The position numbers and the translations under genes were made by a program. This document shows, piece by piece, positions 1 through 8,474 of a stretch of 32,701 bases of DNA. The stretch is from NCBI GenBank assembly GCA_905339295.1, contig CAJPFI010000043.1:1-32701 (forward strand), in the 5' to 3' direction. This DNA comes from Burkholderiales bacterium (lineage in GTDB: Bacteria > Pseudomonadota > Gammaproteobacteria > Burkholderiales > Casimicrobiaceae). Under the pieces are notes generated by a model. That model was not told where the DNA came from and did not search any database. It was given only the letters and a program-made list of their open reading frames with translations. Within the stretch, counting starts at the first letter, position 1, and every line of letters begins with the position of its first letter.

Positions 1-1076
1 CCGAACGTGACGGGCGCCGCGGCCTGCGCGAGCCGCGCGGCGACACCGATCGTGCCCTGGCGATGCCCGTAACCGGCCGGTCCGAACAGCGCGAGAGGAA
101 GCGTGCCGCGCGCGATCGTCAGGAGGCCGTTGCCCGCACCGTGCAGCAGCGCGAACGCCGGCGCGGCGAGGCCGGCGCCGCCGATCAGCGCGAGGGCGCC
201 GGCGCCCACCGGATGCAGGCTCGCGGCCACGCGGGCGACGACGACCGGATGCGGCCTGTAGCGCTGCACGCTCAGGAACTCGGCGAAGCGCGCCGCGACC
301 TGCGCGGGTCCGACGAGCGATGCGGCGGCGATCGCGGCGGCGGTGCTCGCGCCGGCGTCCTGCAGCAGCCGTGGCAGGTGCGAGCCCATCGCCGTCGACA
401 CGAACGCGACGATCGCGAACGCGAACGCCATCAGCGGCATCGCATGGCGCGACAGTGGGGCGCGCGGCGGCGGCGCCGCGGCGTCCGCAGGGCCGCCATG
501 CGCCGGACGACCGCGTACCGCGCGACGAGGAACCGCGGACAGGTAGCAGGGCAGCGTGACCGCGACGTGGACCGCGGCCCACGCGAGGCACGCGCCGCGC
601 CACCCGATCGCATGGTCGAGCCACGCGGACACCGGCCACCCGATCGTGCTCGCGAAGCCGGCCATCAGCGTGATGCCGGTGATCGGCGTGCGCGCCGCGT
701 GTCCGTACATCGCGGCCAGCGCCGCGAACGCGGTGTCGTAGAGGCCGAGCGCCATCCCGACGCCCAGCACGATCCACGCGAAGGCGAGCGAGACCGGTCC
801 CTGCGCCGCGGCCAGCAGCACGAGTCCCGCGGGCAGCACCAGCGCGGAGGCGACCAGCACCGTGCGCCCGCCGCGCGCGTCGATGTGCCGACCGATCGCG
901 GGCCCCATGAAGCTCATCAGCACGAGCGCGACCGAGAACGCGCCGAACACGAAGGTTCGCGACACGCCGATCGTCGCGGCGATCGGGTCGGCCAGCACGG
1001 CCGGCAGGTAGTAGCTCGACGCCCAGGCGAGCGTCTGCGCGGTGCCGATCGCGACGACGACTCCTGTGCGGGTCAA
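1..1076 (-). CDS. MFS transporter, C-terminus cut by window edge
   Basis: Reading the minus strand from a TTG at 1076 gives about 358 codons with no stop before the edge. The product is a typical major facilitator protein: successive hydrophobic helices, and after the second helix the loop GPAIGRHIDARGGR, which matches the MFS signature between helices 2 and 3. A long Ala/Pro/Arg-rich cytoplasmic linker divides the two halves near residue 180. The TTG overlaps the TGA of an out-of-frame reading and lies 16 bases after the stop of the Mth938-family gene, so the two are probably co-transcribed. The substrate cannot be told from sequence. The start is uncertain because no strong ribosome site precedes the TTG, and the last helices lie outside the window. 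Confidence 0.85.
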   Translation of the reverse strand, partial: MTRTGVVVAIGTAQTLAWASSYYLPAVLADPIAATIGVSRTFVFGAFSVALVLMSFMGPAIGRHIDARGGRTVLVASALVLPAGLVLLAAAQGPVSLAFAWIVLGVGMALGLYDTAFAALAAMYGHAARTPITGITLMAGFASTIGWPVSAWLDHAIGWRGACLAWAAVHVAVTLPCYLSAVPRRAVRGRPAHGGPADAAAPPPRAPLSRHAMPLMAFAFAIVAFVSTAMGSHLPRLLQDAGASTAAAIAAASLVGPAQVAARFAEFLSVQRYRPHPVVVARVAASLHPVGAGALALIGGAGLAAPAFALLHGAGNGLLTIARGTLPLALFGPAGYGHRQGTIGVAARLAQAAAPVTF

Positions 1077-1089
1077 CGGGGTTCCCGCA

Positions 1090-1128
1090 GGGTCAGGCCC
1101 CGCTCGATTTCCGAGCAGGGTCCGACCC
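1090..1128. repeat. REP-like imperfect hairpin at the gene junction
   Basis: Two 17-base arms (1090-1106 and 1112-1128) pair around the loop ATTTC with three mismatches or wobbles. The arms have the form GGGTCRGRCCCYGCTCG. The unit covers the last 12 codons of the Mth938-family gene and ends just before the transporter start. It could be a repetitive extragenic palindrome, or an RNA stem that attenuates the downstream transporter. Only one copy is present in the window. Confidence 0.6.
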
Positions 1129-1494
1129 CGTGACGATCAGCGCCGCGACAACGCGCCGGCCTTCGCCGTTCAGGATGTTGAACGTCCGGCACGCCGCCGG
1201 CGTCGCCATCGACTCGACGCCGATGCCGGCGTCGAGCAACGGGCGCAGCAGCCGGGGGTGCGCGAACCGCTGCGCCGGGCCGCTTCCCAGGATCACGACC
1301 TCCGGCTCGTGGGCGAGCAGCGCCGCCAGGTCCGCCTCGACCAGCGCGTCGAAGCCCGCGGGCGCCCATCCGGGGAGGACACGCTCGCGCGTCAGAACGA
1401 CGTTCTCGCGGATTTCCTCGCTGCCGACGCGGATCCAGCCCGCGCCGGTGCCGGTGACCACGATGCCCGAGCCGCTGTCGAGGGAGAGCTTCAC
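1093..1494 (-). CDS. Mth938-like domain protein (DUF498/NDUFAF3-like)
   Basis: A 133-residue protein if the GTG at 1494 (reading KLSLDSGSG) is the start, close to the usual 120-130 residues of the family. It has the typical core: GWAPAGFDAL, then EVVILGSGPAQRF, the helix HPRLLRPLLDAGIGVESMATPAACRTFN, and the closing strand RRVVAALIV. Relatives include the human complex I assembly factor NDUFAF3, but the bacterial function is not established. An open frame extends upstream to 1638, but that extension is Arg/Pro-rich and crosses the alaC promoter, so I reject it. The last 12 residues, after VVAALIV, are encoded by the hairpin repeat and look like an added tail. The gene is divergent from alaC. 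Confidence 0.85.
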   Translation of the reverse strand: MKLSLDSGSGIVVTGTGAGWIRVGSEEIRENVVLTRERVLPGWAPAGFDALVEADLAALLAHEPEVVILGSGPAQRFAHPRLLRPLLDAGIGVESMATPAACRTFNILNGEGRRVVAALIVTGSDPARKSSGA

Positions 1495-1521
1495 GTCGTG
1501 TTCGCGCGAAGGGATGGTGCA

Positions 1522-1550
1522 TTGCGGTAAACCCGCGAATTGGCTACGAT
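1522..1550 (+). promoter_or_regulatory. Probable sigma-70 promoter of the alaC-hom-thrC operon
   Basis: TTGCGG (1522-1527), a 17-base spacer, then TACGAT (1545-1550). Both hexamers match four of six consensus bases. The site lies in the divergent gap between the Mth938-family gene and alaC and would start transcription near 1557, about 80 bases before alaC. Confidence 0.45.
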
Positions 1551-1636
1551 TATACGGTCGCCTCCGGACCGGCACCGCGCCGGACGGGCGCGGCGCGTCG
1601 CTCGGACGGTTCCGGGCGCTTACGCGAGAGCCCGAC

Positions 1637-2842
1637 ATGCCCCTTCCCCCGAAGCACTTCGACCGCCTCGAGCGGCTGCCCCCCTACGTCTTCGCGATCA
1701 CGACCGACCTGAAGATGGCGGCGCGCCGCCGCGGCGAGGACATCATCGACTTCGGCATGGGCAATCCCGACGGGCCCACGCCGCCGCACATCGTCGCGAA
1801 GCTGGTCGAGACCGTGCAGCGCGGCGACACGCACGGCTACTCGGTGTCGAAGGGCATCCCGCGCCTGCGCCGCGCGATCTGCCACTGGTACGCGCGCCGC
1901 TGGGGAATCGAGTTCGATCCCGAGAGCGAGGCCATCGTCACGATCGGCTCGAAGGAGGGCATCGCCCACCTCGCCCTCGCGACGCTCAATCGCGGCGACA
2001 CGGTGCTCGTCCCCAACCCGAGCTACCCGATCCACATCTACGGGCCGATCATCGCGGGCGCCGACATCCGCCAGATCCCGCTCGCGCCGGGCGTCGACTT
2101 CTTCGCCGAGCTCGAGCACACGATCCGGATGAGCTTCCCGAAGCCCAAGATGCTGATCCTCAACTTCCCGGCGAACCCGACCGCCCAGTGCGTCGAGCTC
2201 GACTTCTTCGAGAAGATCGTCGCGCTCGCGCGCGAGTACGGGATCTGGGTCGTCCACGACCTCGCGTACGCGGACATCTGCTTCGACGGCTGGAAGGCGC
2301 CGTCGATCATGCAGGTGCCCGGCGCGCGCGACGTCGCGGTCGAGTTCTTCACGATGTCGAAGAGCTACAACATGGCCGGCTGGCGCATCGGCTTCATGGT
2401 CGGCAACCGCGACCTCGTCCACGCGCTCGGCCGCATCAAGGGCTACCACGACTACGGCACGTTCACGCCGCTGCAGGTCGCGGCCATCGCCGCGCTCGAG
2501 GGTCCGCAGGAATGCGTCGCCGAGATCGCGATGCGCTACCAGCGGCGCCGCGACGTGCTGGTGCGCGGGCTGCACGAGGCGGGCTGGATGGTCGACAACC
2601 CGAAGGCGTCGATGTACGTGTGGGCGAGGATCCCGGAGGCCTACCGCGCGGCCGGCTCGCTCGAGTTCACCAAGCGGCTGCTCGCGCAGGCGAAGGTGTC
2701 GGTGTCGCCGGGCATCGGCTTCGGCGAGTTCGGCGACGGCCACGTGCGCTTCGCGATGATCGAGAACGAGGCGCGCACCCGCCAGGCGATCCGGGGCATC
2801 AAGCAGATGTTCCGCGACGACGGCCTGTCGCAGGCGGCCTGA
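1637..2842 (+). CDS. alaC: Alanine/glutamate-type PLP aminotransferase AlaC
   Basis: A 401-residue fold-type I aminotransferase, close to E. coli AlaC (412), which makes alanine from pyruvate with glutamate as amino donor. Visible PLP residues are N180 in NFPANPTAQ, D208 and Y211 in VVHDLAYAD, the Schiff-base lysine K242 in MSKSYNMAGWR and R250 in the same motif. I chose the ATG at 1637 because the protein then begins MPLPPKHFDRLERLPPYVF as in the family; upstream in-frame sequence is Arg-rich and antisense to the Mth938 gene. It is followed after 32 bases by hom, and this alaC-hom-thrC order is frequent in Betaproteobacteria. The closely related YfdZ/DapL-type aminotransferases cannot be wholly excluded. 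Confidence 0.93.
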   Translation: MPLPPKHFDRLERLPPYVFAITTDLKMAARRRGEDIIDFGMGNPDGPTPPHIVAKLVETVQRGDTHGYSVSKGIPRLRRAICHWYARRWGIEFDPESEAIVTIGSKEGIAHLALATLNRGDTVLVPNPSYPIHIYGPIIAGADIRQIPLAPGVDFFAELEHTIRMSFPKPKMLILNFPANPTAQCVELDFFEKIVALAREYGIWVVHDLAYADICFDGWKAPSIMQVPGARDVAVEFFTMSKSYNMAGWRIGFMVGNRDLVHALGRIKGYHDYGTFTPLQVAAIAALEGPQECVAEIAMRYQRRRDVLVRGLHEAGWMVDNPKASMYVWARIPEAYRAAGSLEFTKRLLAQAKVSVSPGIGFGEFGDGHVRFAMIENEARTRQAIRGIKQMFRDDGLSQAA

Positions 2843-2874
2843 CGCCGGCGCGAACGCGACAGACGGGAACACCG

Positions 2875-4191
2875 ATGCAAGCACTGAACGTCGGCCTGCT
2901 GGGCTTCGGCACCGTCGGCAAGGGCGTCTTCGACGTCCTCGAGCGCAACGGCGGCGAGATCGCGCGTCGCGCCGGCCGGCCGATCCGCGTCGCGTGGATC
3001 GGCACGCGCACGCTCGAGCGCGCGCGCGAGGCGACGCGCGCGGTCCGGGGCATCCAGTTGACGAGCGATCCGGGCGTCGTCGCGACGCATCCCGACGTCG
3101 ACATCGTCGTCGAGCTGATCGGCGGCATCGAGCCGGCGCGCACGCTCGTGATGGCCGCGATCGCCGCAGGGAAGCACGTCGTCACCGCGAACAAGGCGCT
3201 GCTCGCGCTGCACGGGAACGAGATCTTCGCCGCCGCCCACGCGAAGGGCGTGATGGTCGCGTTCGAGGGGGCGGTCGCCGGCGGCATCCCGATCATCAAG
3301 GCGCTGCGCGAAGGGCTCACCGCGAACCGCATCGAGTGGATCGCCGGCATCATCAACGGGACGTCGAACTTCATCCTGTCCACGATGCGCGACACGGGGG
3401 CGTCGTTCGAGACGGCGCTCGCCGAGGCGCAGAGGCGCGGCTACGCCGAGGCCGACCCGACCTTCGATGTCGAGGGCATCGACGCCGCGCACAAGCTCAC
3501 GATCATGGCGGCGATCGCGTTCGGCGTGCCGATGCGCTTCGAGGCGGCCTACCACGAGGGCATCACGAAGCTGATGCGCGAGGACATCCGCTACGCCGAG
3601 CAGATGGGCTACCGGATCAAGCTCCTCGGCATCGCGAGGCGGAAGCCTGCGGGCTACGAGCTCCGCGTGCACGCCACGCTCGTGCCGGCGAGGCGCCTGA
3701 TCGCCAACGTCGAGGGCGCGATGAACGCGGTGCTGGTCAAGGGCGACGCGGTCGGCGCGACGCTCTACTACGGCGCCGGCGCGGGCGCCGAGCCGACCGC
3801 GAGCGCCGTGATCGCCGACCTCGTCGACGTGACGCGCATGCACACGGCCGATCCCGAGCACCGCGTCCCGCACCTCGCGTTCCAGCCCGACCAGCTGGAC
3901 GAGCTGCCGGTGCTCCCGATTGGCGAGGTCGAGACGAGCTACTACCTGCGCATGCGCGTGGACGACCGGCCCGGCGTGCTCGCGGACATCACGCGCATTC
4001 TCGCCGACCGCGAGATCTCGATCGACGCGATGATCCAGAAGGAGCCCTCGGAGGGCGAGGACCAGACCGACATCATCCTGCTCACCCACCGCTCGGTCGA
4101 GAAGCGCGTCGTCGACGCGATCGCTCGGATCGAGGCGCTGCCCACGGTGCGCGGCGCGGTAGTGCGCATCCGGATGGAAGACCTCGCGTGA
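2875..4191 (+). CDS. hom: Homoserine dehydrogenase
   Basis: A 438-residue monofunctional homoserine dehydrogenase. It reduces aspartate semialdehyde to homoserine with NAD(P)H, the branch point to threonine and methionine. The N-terminal Rossmann motif is GFGTVGKG (residues 10-17). The nucleotide and substrate region includes VVTANKALLALHG, and the catalytic region has IINGTSNFI and EADPTFDVEGIDAAHK. A C-terminal ACT domain (about residues 350-430, starting YYLRMRVDDRPGVLADI) is the usual site of threonine feedback. The start ATG has GACGGGA upstream. Its stop overlaps the start of thrC (GTGA), implying translational coupling. Confidence 0.97.
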   Translation: MQALNVGLLGFGTVGKGVFDVLERNGGEIARRAGRPIRVAWIGTRTLERAREATRAVRGIQLTSDPGVVATHPDVDIVVELIGGIEPARTLVMAAIAAGKHVVTANKALLALHGNEIFAAAHAKGVMVAFEGAVAGGIPIIKALREGLTANRIEWIAGIINGTSNFILSTMRDTGASFETALAEAQRRGYAEADPTFDVEGIDAAHKLTIMAAIAFGVPMRFEAAYHEGITKLMREDIRYAEQMGYRIKLLGIARRKPAGYELRVHATLVPARRLIANVEGAMNAVLVKGDAVGATLYYGAGAGAEPTASAVIADLVDVTRMHTADPEHRVPHLAFQPDQLDELPVLPIGEVETSYYLRMRVDDRPGVLADITRILADREISIDAMIQKEPSEGEDQTDIILLTHRSVEKRVVDAIARIEALPTVRGAVVRIRMEDLA

Positions 4192-5612
4192 ACTACGTCT
4201 CGACGCGGGGCGCCTGGTGCGACCGCCCGCAGCCGTTCCGCGCGATCCTGCTCGAGGGGCTCGCGCCCGACGGCGGCCTCGCCGTGCCCGAGCGCTATCC
4301 GGCGTTCGCGGCCGCCGAGCTCGACGCGCTGGCGAGCGCGCATTACCGCGATGTCGCGTTCGCGGTGCTGTCGAGGTTCATCGGCGACATCCCGGCCGGG
4401 GACCTGCGCGCGCTGATCGGGCGTGCCTACACCGCCGACAAGTTCGGCGGCGAGGCGATCGTGTCCTTGCGCGAGCTCGAGCCCGGCCTGGCGCTGCTGC
4501 GGGTGTCGAACGGGCCGACGCTCGCGTTCAAGGACATCGCGCTGCAGCTCCTGGGCGAGCTGTTCGAGTACGTGCTCGCGCAGGAGGGTCGGCGCCTGAC
4601 GATCCTCGGCGCCACGTCGGGCGACACCGGCTCGTCGGCCGAGGTCGCGATGCGCGGGCGCAAGGGCATCGACGTGTTCATGCTCTCGCCGCGCGGGCGG
4701 ATGAGCCCGTTCCAGCAGGCGCAGATGTTCTCGCTCGACGACGCGAACATCCACAACCTCGCCGTCGAGGGAACCTTCGACGATTGCCAGGACATCGTCA
4801 AGGCGATCGCCGGCGACGCCGCGTTCAAGCGGCGCTACGCGATCGGCGCGGTCAACTCGATCAACTGGGCGCGCATCGCCGCACAGGTCGTCTACTACGT
4901 CCACGGCTGGCTCGCCGCGCGGCGCTCGCCCGGCGGCCCGATCGACGTGGCCGTGCCGACCGGCAACTTCGGCAACATCCTCGCGGCGCACGTCGCAAAG
5001 CGCATGGGCGTGCCGCTGCGGCGCCTCGTCCTCGCGACCAACGAGAACGACGTGCTCGACGAGTTCTTCCGCACCGGACGTTACCGTCCGCGCGCCGCCG
5101 CCGAGACCCGCGCGACGTCCTCGCCGTCGATGGACATCAGCAAGGCGTCGAACTTCGAGCGTTACGTCCACGACATCGTCGGGCGCGATCCGGCGGTGCT
5201 GCGCGAGCTTTGGTCGAGGCTCGCGCGCGAGGGCGGCTTCGACCTCGCCGGCACCGACGCGTGGTCCGCGGTCGAGGCGTCCGGCTTCGTGTCGGGCATG
5301 AGCACGCACGCCGACCGCATCGCGACGATCCGCGAGGTGGCGGCGCGATACGGCGTCGTTGTCGACCCGCACACGGCCGACGGCATCGGGGTCGGCCGCG
5401 AGCATCGCGACGCGGAGGTGCCGCTCGTGTGCGTCGAGACGGCGTTGCCGGCCAAGTTCGCGGCGACGATCCGCGAGGCGCTCGGCCGCGATCCCGCGCG
5501 TCCCGCCGCGTTCGACGGGCTGGAGTCGCGCCCGCAGCACCGCACGGTGATCGCGAACGACGCCGACGTGGTCCGCGCCTACGTCGCCGCGCACGCGCGG
5601 CCGGCGGACTGA
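4188..5612 (+). CDS. thrC: Threonine synthase
   Basis: A 474-residue PLP enzyme converting O-phosphohomoserine to threonine, the usual length for the long (fungal/Gram-negative) ThrC class. It begins NYVSTRG, typical of the family. K115 in TLAFKDIALQ is the PLP lysine and GATSGDTGSSA is the phosphate-binding loop. Other family blocks are VPTGNFGNILAA and ATNENDVL, and SPSMDISKASNFER. The GTG start at 4188 shares bases with the hom stop. The stop TGA overlaps the ATG of the next gene (TGATG), so the C13-like gene is physically tied to the threonine operon. Confidence 0.97.
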   Translation: MNYVSTRGAWCDRPQPFRAILLEGLAPDGGLAVPERYPAFAAAELDALASAHYRDVAFAVLSRFIGDIPAGDLRALIGRAYTADKFGGEAIVSLRELEPGLALLRVSNGPTLAFKDIALQLLGELFEYVLAQEGRRLTILGATSGDTGSSAEVAMRGRKGIDVFMLSPRGRMSPFQQAQMFSLDDANIHNLAVEGTFDDCQDIVKAIAGDAAFKRRYAIGAVNSINWARIAAQVVYYVHGWLAARRSPGGPIDVAVPTGNFGNILAAHVAKRMGVPLRRLVLATNENDVLDEFFRTGRYRPRAAAETRATSSPSMDISKASNFERYVHDIVGRDPAVLRELWSRLAREGGFDLAGTDAWSAVEASGFVSGMSTHADRIATIREVAARYGVVVDPHTADGIGVGREHRDAEVPLVCVETALPAKFAATIREALGRDPARPAAFDGLESRPQHRTVIANDADVVRAYVAAHARPAD

Positions 5613-7009
5613 TGCTCGCGCTGGCGCGGGATCTCGCCGTCAATCTCGCCGCGGGACTCCGGCTCGCGCTGATGCTGCCGGTGCGGCGCCTCGCGTTCCG
5701 CGTCGGACCCGCCGCGCTGATCGCGCTCCTCGTGATCTCGGCGGCAGTCCAGATCGGCACTGACGCGGTGCGCTACGGCGAGGGCGGCGCGTTCTCGTGG
5801 TACGGGCTCGGCAGCGAGGTGCTGTCCGGCGGCCTGCTTCTTCTCACCGCCACGATCCTCGCGCTCGCGTTCCGCGACCCGCCGCTCGCGCTCGCCGTGC
5901 CCGTGATCGTGCTCGCGTCGTTCCCGGTCCTGCAGGTCGCGAACGCGATGCCCTGGCAGCGCCTCGGCGTGCCGCGGGTCGCTGCGGACGCGCTCGACAC
6001 GGTCGTCCTGGCCTGGATCGTCGCGGTGCTCGTGCGTGCCGTCCACGTGGCGCTCGAGCACCGGCGGTCACACCGCGTGCTCCGCGCGATCGGCGGCGGG
6101 CTGCTGCTCGCCGCGCCGATCCTCTACGCGCCGGCGATCGCGCCGATCGAGCCGTGGTTCGCGCCGCTCGCGCGCGACGAGGGCGATTCGCGCCACCCGA
6201 ACCCGGCGTCGGAGCCCGTGCTCGCGCTGCAGGCGACGATCCTCGACCACGCGCTCGACGCGCTCGAGGACGGACGGCCCGGCCGCGCGGACCTCTATTT
6301 CGTCGGCTTCGCCGGGGACGCCACCGAGGACGCGTTCCGGCGCGACGTCGAGGCCGCGCAGCGCGTGATGGACGAGCGCTGGGGGACCGAAGGGCGCTCG
6401 CTCGCGCTGGTCAACAGCACGCGCACGCTGCTGTCGGCGCCGATGGCCACGCTCACCCACCTGCGGGCCGCGCTCGACGAGATCGCCGCGGCGATGGACG
6501 CGGACGAGGACGTCGTGATGGTGTACGTCGCGACGACCGGCAGCCCGCGCCGCGAGCTCGAGGTCCACATGCCGGGACTCGAGCTCGTGCCGCTGACGCC
6601 CGAGCTCCTGAAAAGCGCGCTCGACGACGCCGGCATCCGCCACCGGATCGTCGTGATCTCGGCCTGCCACGCCGGCGGCTTCCTGCAGGAGCTCGCCGAC
6701 GACGACACGGTCGTGATCGTGGCGGCGCAATCGGACGCCTCGCCGCACGCCTGCGACGTGGGAAGCGACGCGACGCTGTTCGGCGATGCGTTCTTCCGGC
6801 AAGGCATGGCAACGGCGAACGGCGTCGCGCAGGCGTTCGACGTGGCGCGCGCGAGCGTCGAGGCGCGCGAGCTCGCGCAGGGCCTCGCGCCGCCGGCGAC
6901 GCCGCAGATGCGCATCGGCCCGGGGATCGCGGCGCGGCTGCCGGGCATCGAGCGCCGCGGTGGCGCAGCGCAGCGCGAAGCCCGCCGATCGGGCGTACCC
7001 GCCGTGTAG
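5612..7009 (+). CDS. Membrane-anchored C13 (legumain-like) peptidase homologue, motif His replaced
   Basis: A 465-residue protein with about five N-terminal hydrophobic segments (roughly residues 31-50, 71-87, 91-112, 125-147 and 158-180) and a soluble domain from about 200. That domain resembles bacterial C13 peptidases. It has a strand VVMVYVATTG (301-310), the region LTPELLKSALDDAGIRHRIVVISACHAGGF with the nucleophile-position C352, and the later block ACDVGSDATLFGDAFF. In active C13 members the first strand normally ends in SHG, whose histidine is catalytic. Here it reads TTG (T309 at the histidine position), so classical activity is doubtful unless H319 in LEVHM substitutes. The ATG overlaps the thrC stop. 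The substrate and any link to threonine synthesis are unknown. Confidence 0.75.
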   Translation: MLALARDLAVNLAAGLRLALMLPVRRLAFRVGPAALIALLVISAAVQIGTDAVRYGEGGAFSWYGLGSEVLSGGLLLLTATILALAFRDPPLALAVPVIVLASFPVLQVANAMPWQRLGVPRVAADALDTVVLAWIVAVLVRAVHVALEHRRSHRVLRAIGGGLLLAAPILYAPAIAPIEPWFAPLARDEGDSRHPNPASEPVLALQATILDHALDALEDGRPGRADLYFVGFAGDATEDAFRRDVEAAQRVMDERWGTEGRSLALVNSTRTLLSAPMATLTHLRAALDEIAAAMDADEDVVMVYVATTGSPRRELEVHMPGLELVPLTPELLKSALDDAGIRHRIVVISACHAGGFLQELADDDTVVIVAAQSDASPHACDVGSDATLFGDAFFRQGMATANGVAQAFDVARASVEARELAQGLAPPATPQMRIGPGIAARLPGIERRGGAAQREARRSGVPAV

Positions 7010-7018
7010 ACTCGCGCG

Positions 7019-8080
7019 ATGGCCGCATCGGTCGAAGTCGCCGGGCTCGAGCACGCCTACGATACGCAGCCGGTCGTGCGGGGGCTGTCGTTCTCGCTCG
7101 CCGCCGGCGGCATCGGTTGCCTCCTCGGCCCCTCCGGCTGCGGCAAGACGACCGTGCTGCGCTGCCTCGCCGGATTCGAGCCCTTGCGCGCCGGCACGAT
7201 CGCGTTCTCCGGGCGCGTCGTCTCGTCCCCGGGCCGATCGGTTCCTCCCGAGTCGCGCGGCGTGGGCATGGTGTTCCAGGACTACGCGCTGTTTCCGCAC
7301 CTCGATGTCACGCGAAATGTCGCGTTCGGGCTCGAGCGCCGGACCGCGGCCGATCGCGACGCGCGCGTACGGCGCATGCTCGGGCTCGTCGGCCTCGCCG
7401 ACGTCGGCCGCGCCTATCCGCACGAACTCTCCGGCGGCCAGCAGCAGCGCGTCGCGCTCGCCCGCGCACTCGCGCCCGAGCCCGAGCTGCTGCTGCTCGA
7501 CGAGCCGTTCTCGAATCTCGACGTCGACCTGCGCGAGCGTCTGTCGGTCGAGGTGCGCGCGATCCTCAAGGAGACGGGGATCACGGCGATCCTCGTCACG
7601 CACGATCAGCACGAGGCGTTCGCGATCGCGGACGAGGTCGGCATCATGAACGAGGGCGTGATCGACCAGTGGGCCAGTCCCTACGACGTCTACCACCGGC
7701 CCCGCTCGCGCTTCGTCGCCGACTTCGTCGGGCAGGGCGTGTTCGTGCGAGGCGTCGCGGATTCGAGCGGCCGGCTCGTCACCGAGCTGGGCGAGCTAGA
7801 AGGCGAGTGGCCGCCGGGAGTCGCGGCGGGTGACGCGGTCGACGTGCTGCTGCGCCCCGACGACATCGTCCACGACGACAGCAGTCCGTGGCGCGCGGTC
7901 GTCCGGTCGAAGACGTTCCGAGGCGCCGAGTTCCTCTACACGCTCGCGCTCGCGTCCGGCACCCGCGTGCTCGCCGTCGTCCCGTCGCACCACGACCACG
8001 CGATCGGCGAGAGCATCGGCATCCGGCTCGAGATCGACCATGTCGTCGCGTTCCACGCCGTGGCCGACCCGTCGGCCTGA
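7019..8080 (+). CDS. ABC transporter ATP-binding protein, FbpC/PotA-like, no partners nearby
   Basis: A 353-residue ATPase with Walker A GPSGCGKT (37-44), Q-loop VFQDYALFPHL, signature LSGGQQQR (137-144), Walker B LLLLDEP (157-163) and switch VTHDQHEA. A C-terminal TOBE-type extension of about 110 residues marks it as the ATPase of an importer for ferric ion, sulfate, polyamine or similar ligands. No permease or binding protein is adjacent, so it presumably serves a transporter encoded elsewhere. It is divergent in sequence from the second such ATPase at 27008. The ATG follows the preceding stop by nine bases, so it is probably the last gene of the alaC operon. A possible -10-like TAGACT lies directly before the ATG. 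Confidence 0.9.
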   Translation: MAASVEVAGLEHAYDTQPVVRGLSFSLAAGGIGCLLGPSGCGKTTVLRCLAGFEPLRAGTIAFSGRVVSSPGRSVPPESRGVGMVFQDYALFPHLDVTRNVAFGLERRTAADRDARVRRMLGLVGLADVGRAYPHELSGGQQQRVALARALAPEPELLLLDEPFSNLDVDLRERLSVEVRAILKETGITAILVTHDQHEAFAIADEVGIMNEGVIDQWASPYDVYHRPRSRFVADFVGQGVFVRGVADSSGRLVTELGELEGEWPPGVAAGDAVDVLLRPDDIVHDDSSPWRAVVRSKTFRGAEFLYTLALASGTRVLAVVPSHHDHAIGESIGIRLEIDHVVAFHAVADPSA

Positions 8081-8349
8081 CCTCCGGTCCCGCCCGCCGT
8101 TCTTCCGGCCCCGGCCCCGGCGTCGCCGGCGCCCGTTTGACGCGCGTCCATCGGAGGCGTCGACCCGGCACAGCGGTCGGGGTAGGCGAGGCAGCGGCAG
8201 TTCCGGGGCCGGAAGCTCTTGCGATGCGACGATGCGGCGCGGGACCGGTCGACGTGCGCCGCCGCGAGGAACCGCGCCCTGCATCGCGACGCGCGCTCGC
8301 GGAGGTTGTCCGCCGAGGGCGCGAGACGCGTGACGTCAGTGCGCGCTCG
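8081..8349. other. Gene-free stretch before tRNA-fMet
   Basis: About 270 GC-rich bases between the ABC ATPase and the tRNA promoter. Open frames here are Arg/Ser-rich with no recognisable protein. I see no clear terminator. The only short symmetry noted is TGACGTCA near 8332. Confidence 0.5.
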
Positions 8350-8379
8350 TTGACCAGGCACAGCGAAACGCGCTATACT
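8350..8379 (+). promoter_or_regulatory. Sigma-70 promoter of tRNA-fMet
   Basis: TTGACC (8350-8355), an 18-base spacer, then TATACT (8374-8379), placed 11 bases before the mature tRNA 5' end. Both hexamers match five of six consensus bases, as expected for a stable RNA promoter. Confidence 0.8.
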
Positions 8380-8390
8380 TTTCATTCTGT

Positions 8391-8467
8391 CGCGGGGTGG
8401 AGCAGTCTGGCAGCTCGTCGGGCTCATAACCCGAAGGTCGAAGGTTCAAATCCTTCCCCCGCAACCA
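8391..8467 (+). tRNA. tRNA-fMet(CAT), initiator
   Basis: A complete 77-nt tRNA including an encoded CCA. The anticodon loop is CTCATAA on a stem of three G-C pairs, and the first acceptor position is a C1-A72 mismatch; both are hallmarks of the bacterial initiator. The T arm is GAAGG/CCTTC around TTCAAAT. The 3' part from the anticodon loop onward is the attachment core of the adjacent element, which restores it exactly, so the tRNA remains intact. Confidence 0.97.
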
Positions 8468-8468
8468 A
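8423..8468 (+). repeat. Left attachment site (attL), 46-bp core inside tRNA-fMet
   Basis: These 46 bases, from the anticodon loop (CTCATAACC...) to one base past CCA, are repeated without mismatch at 16012-16057. Direct repeats of a tRNA 3' part flanking an integrase gene are the standard footprint of tyrosine-recombinase integration. Confidence 0.95.
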
Positions 8469-8474
8469 ACAATC

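Noticed and set aside
1540-7009. Very long frames of 550-930 codons overlapping alaC, hom, thrC and the C13-like gene
   Set aside because: They join a real gene in one part to Arg-rich shadow in the rest; true starts are inside, fixed by family N-termini and start-stop overlaps.
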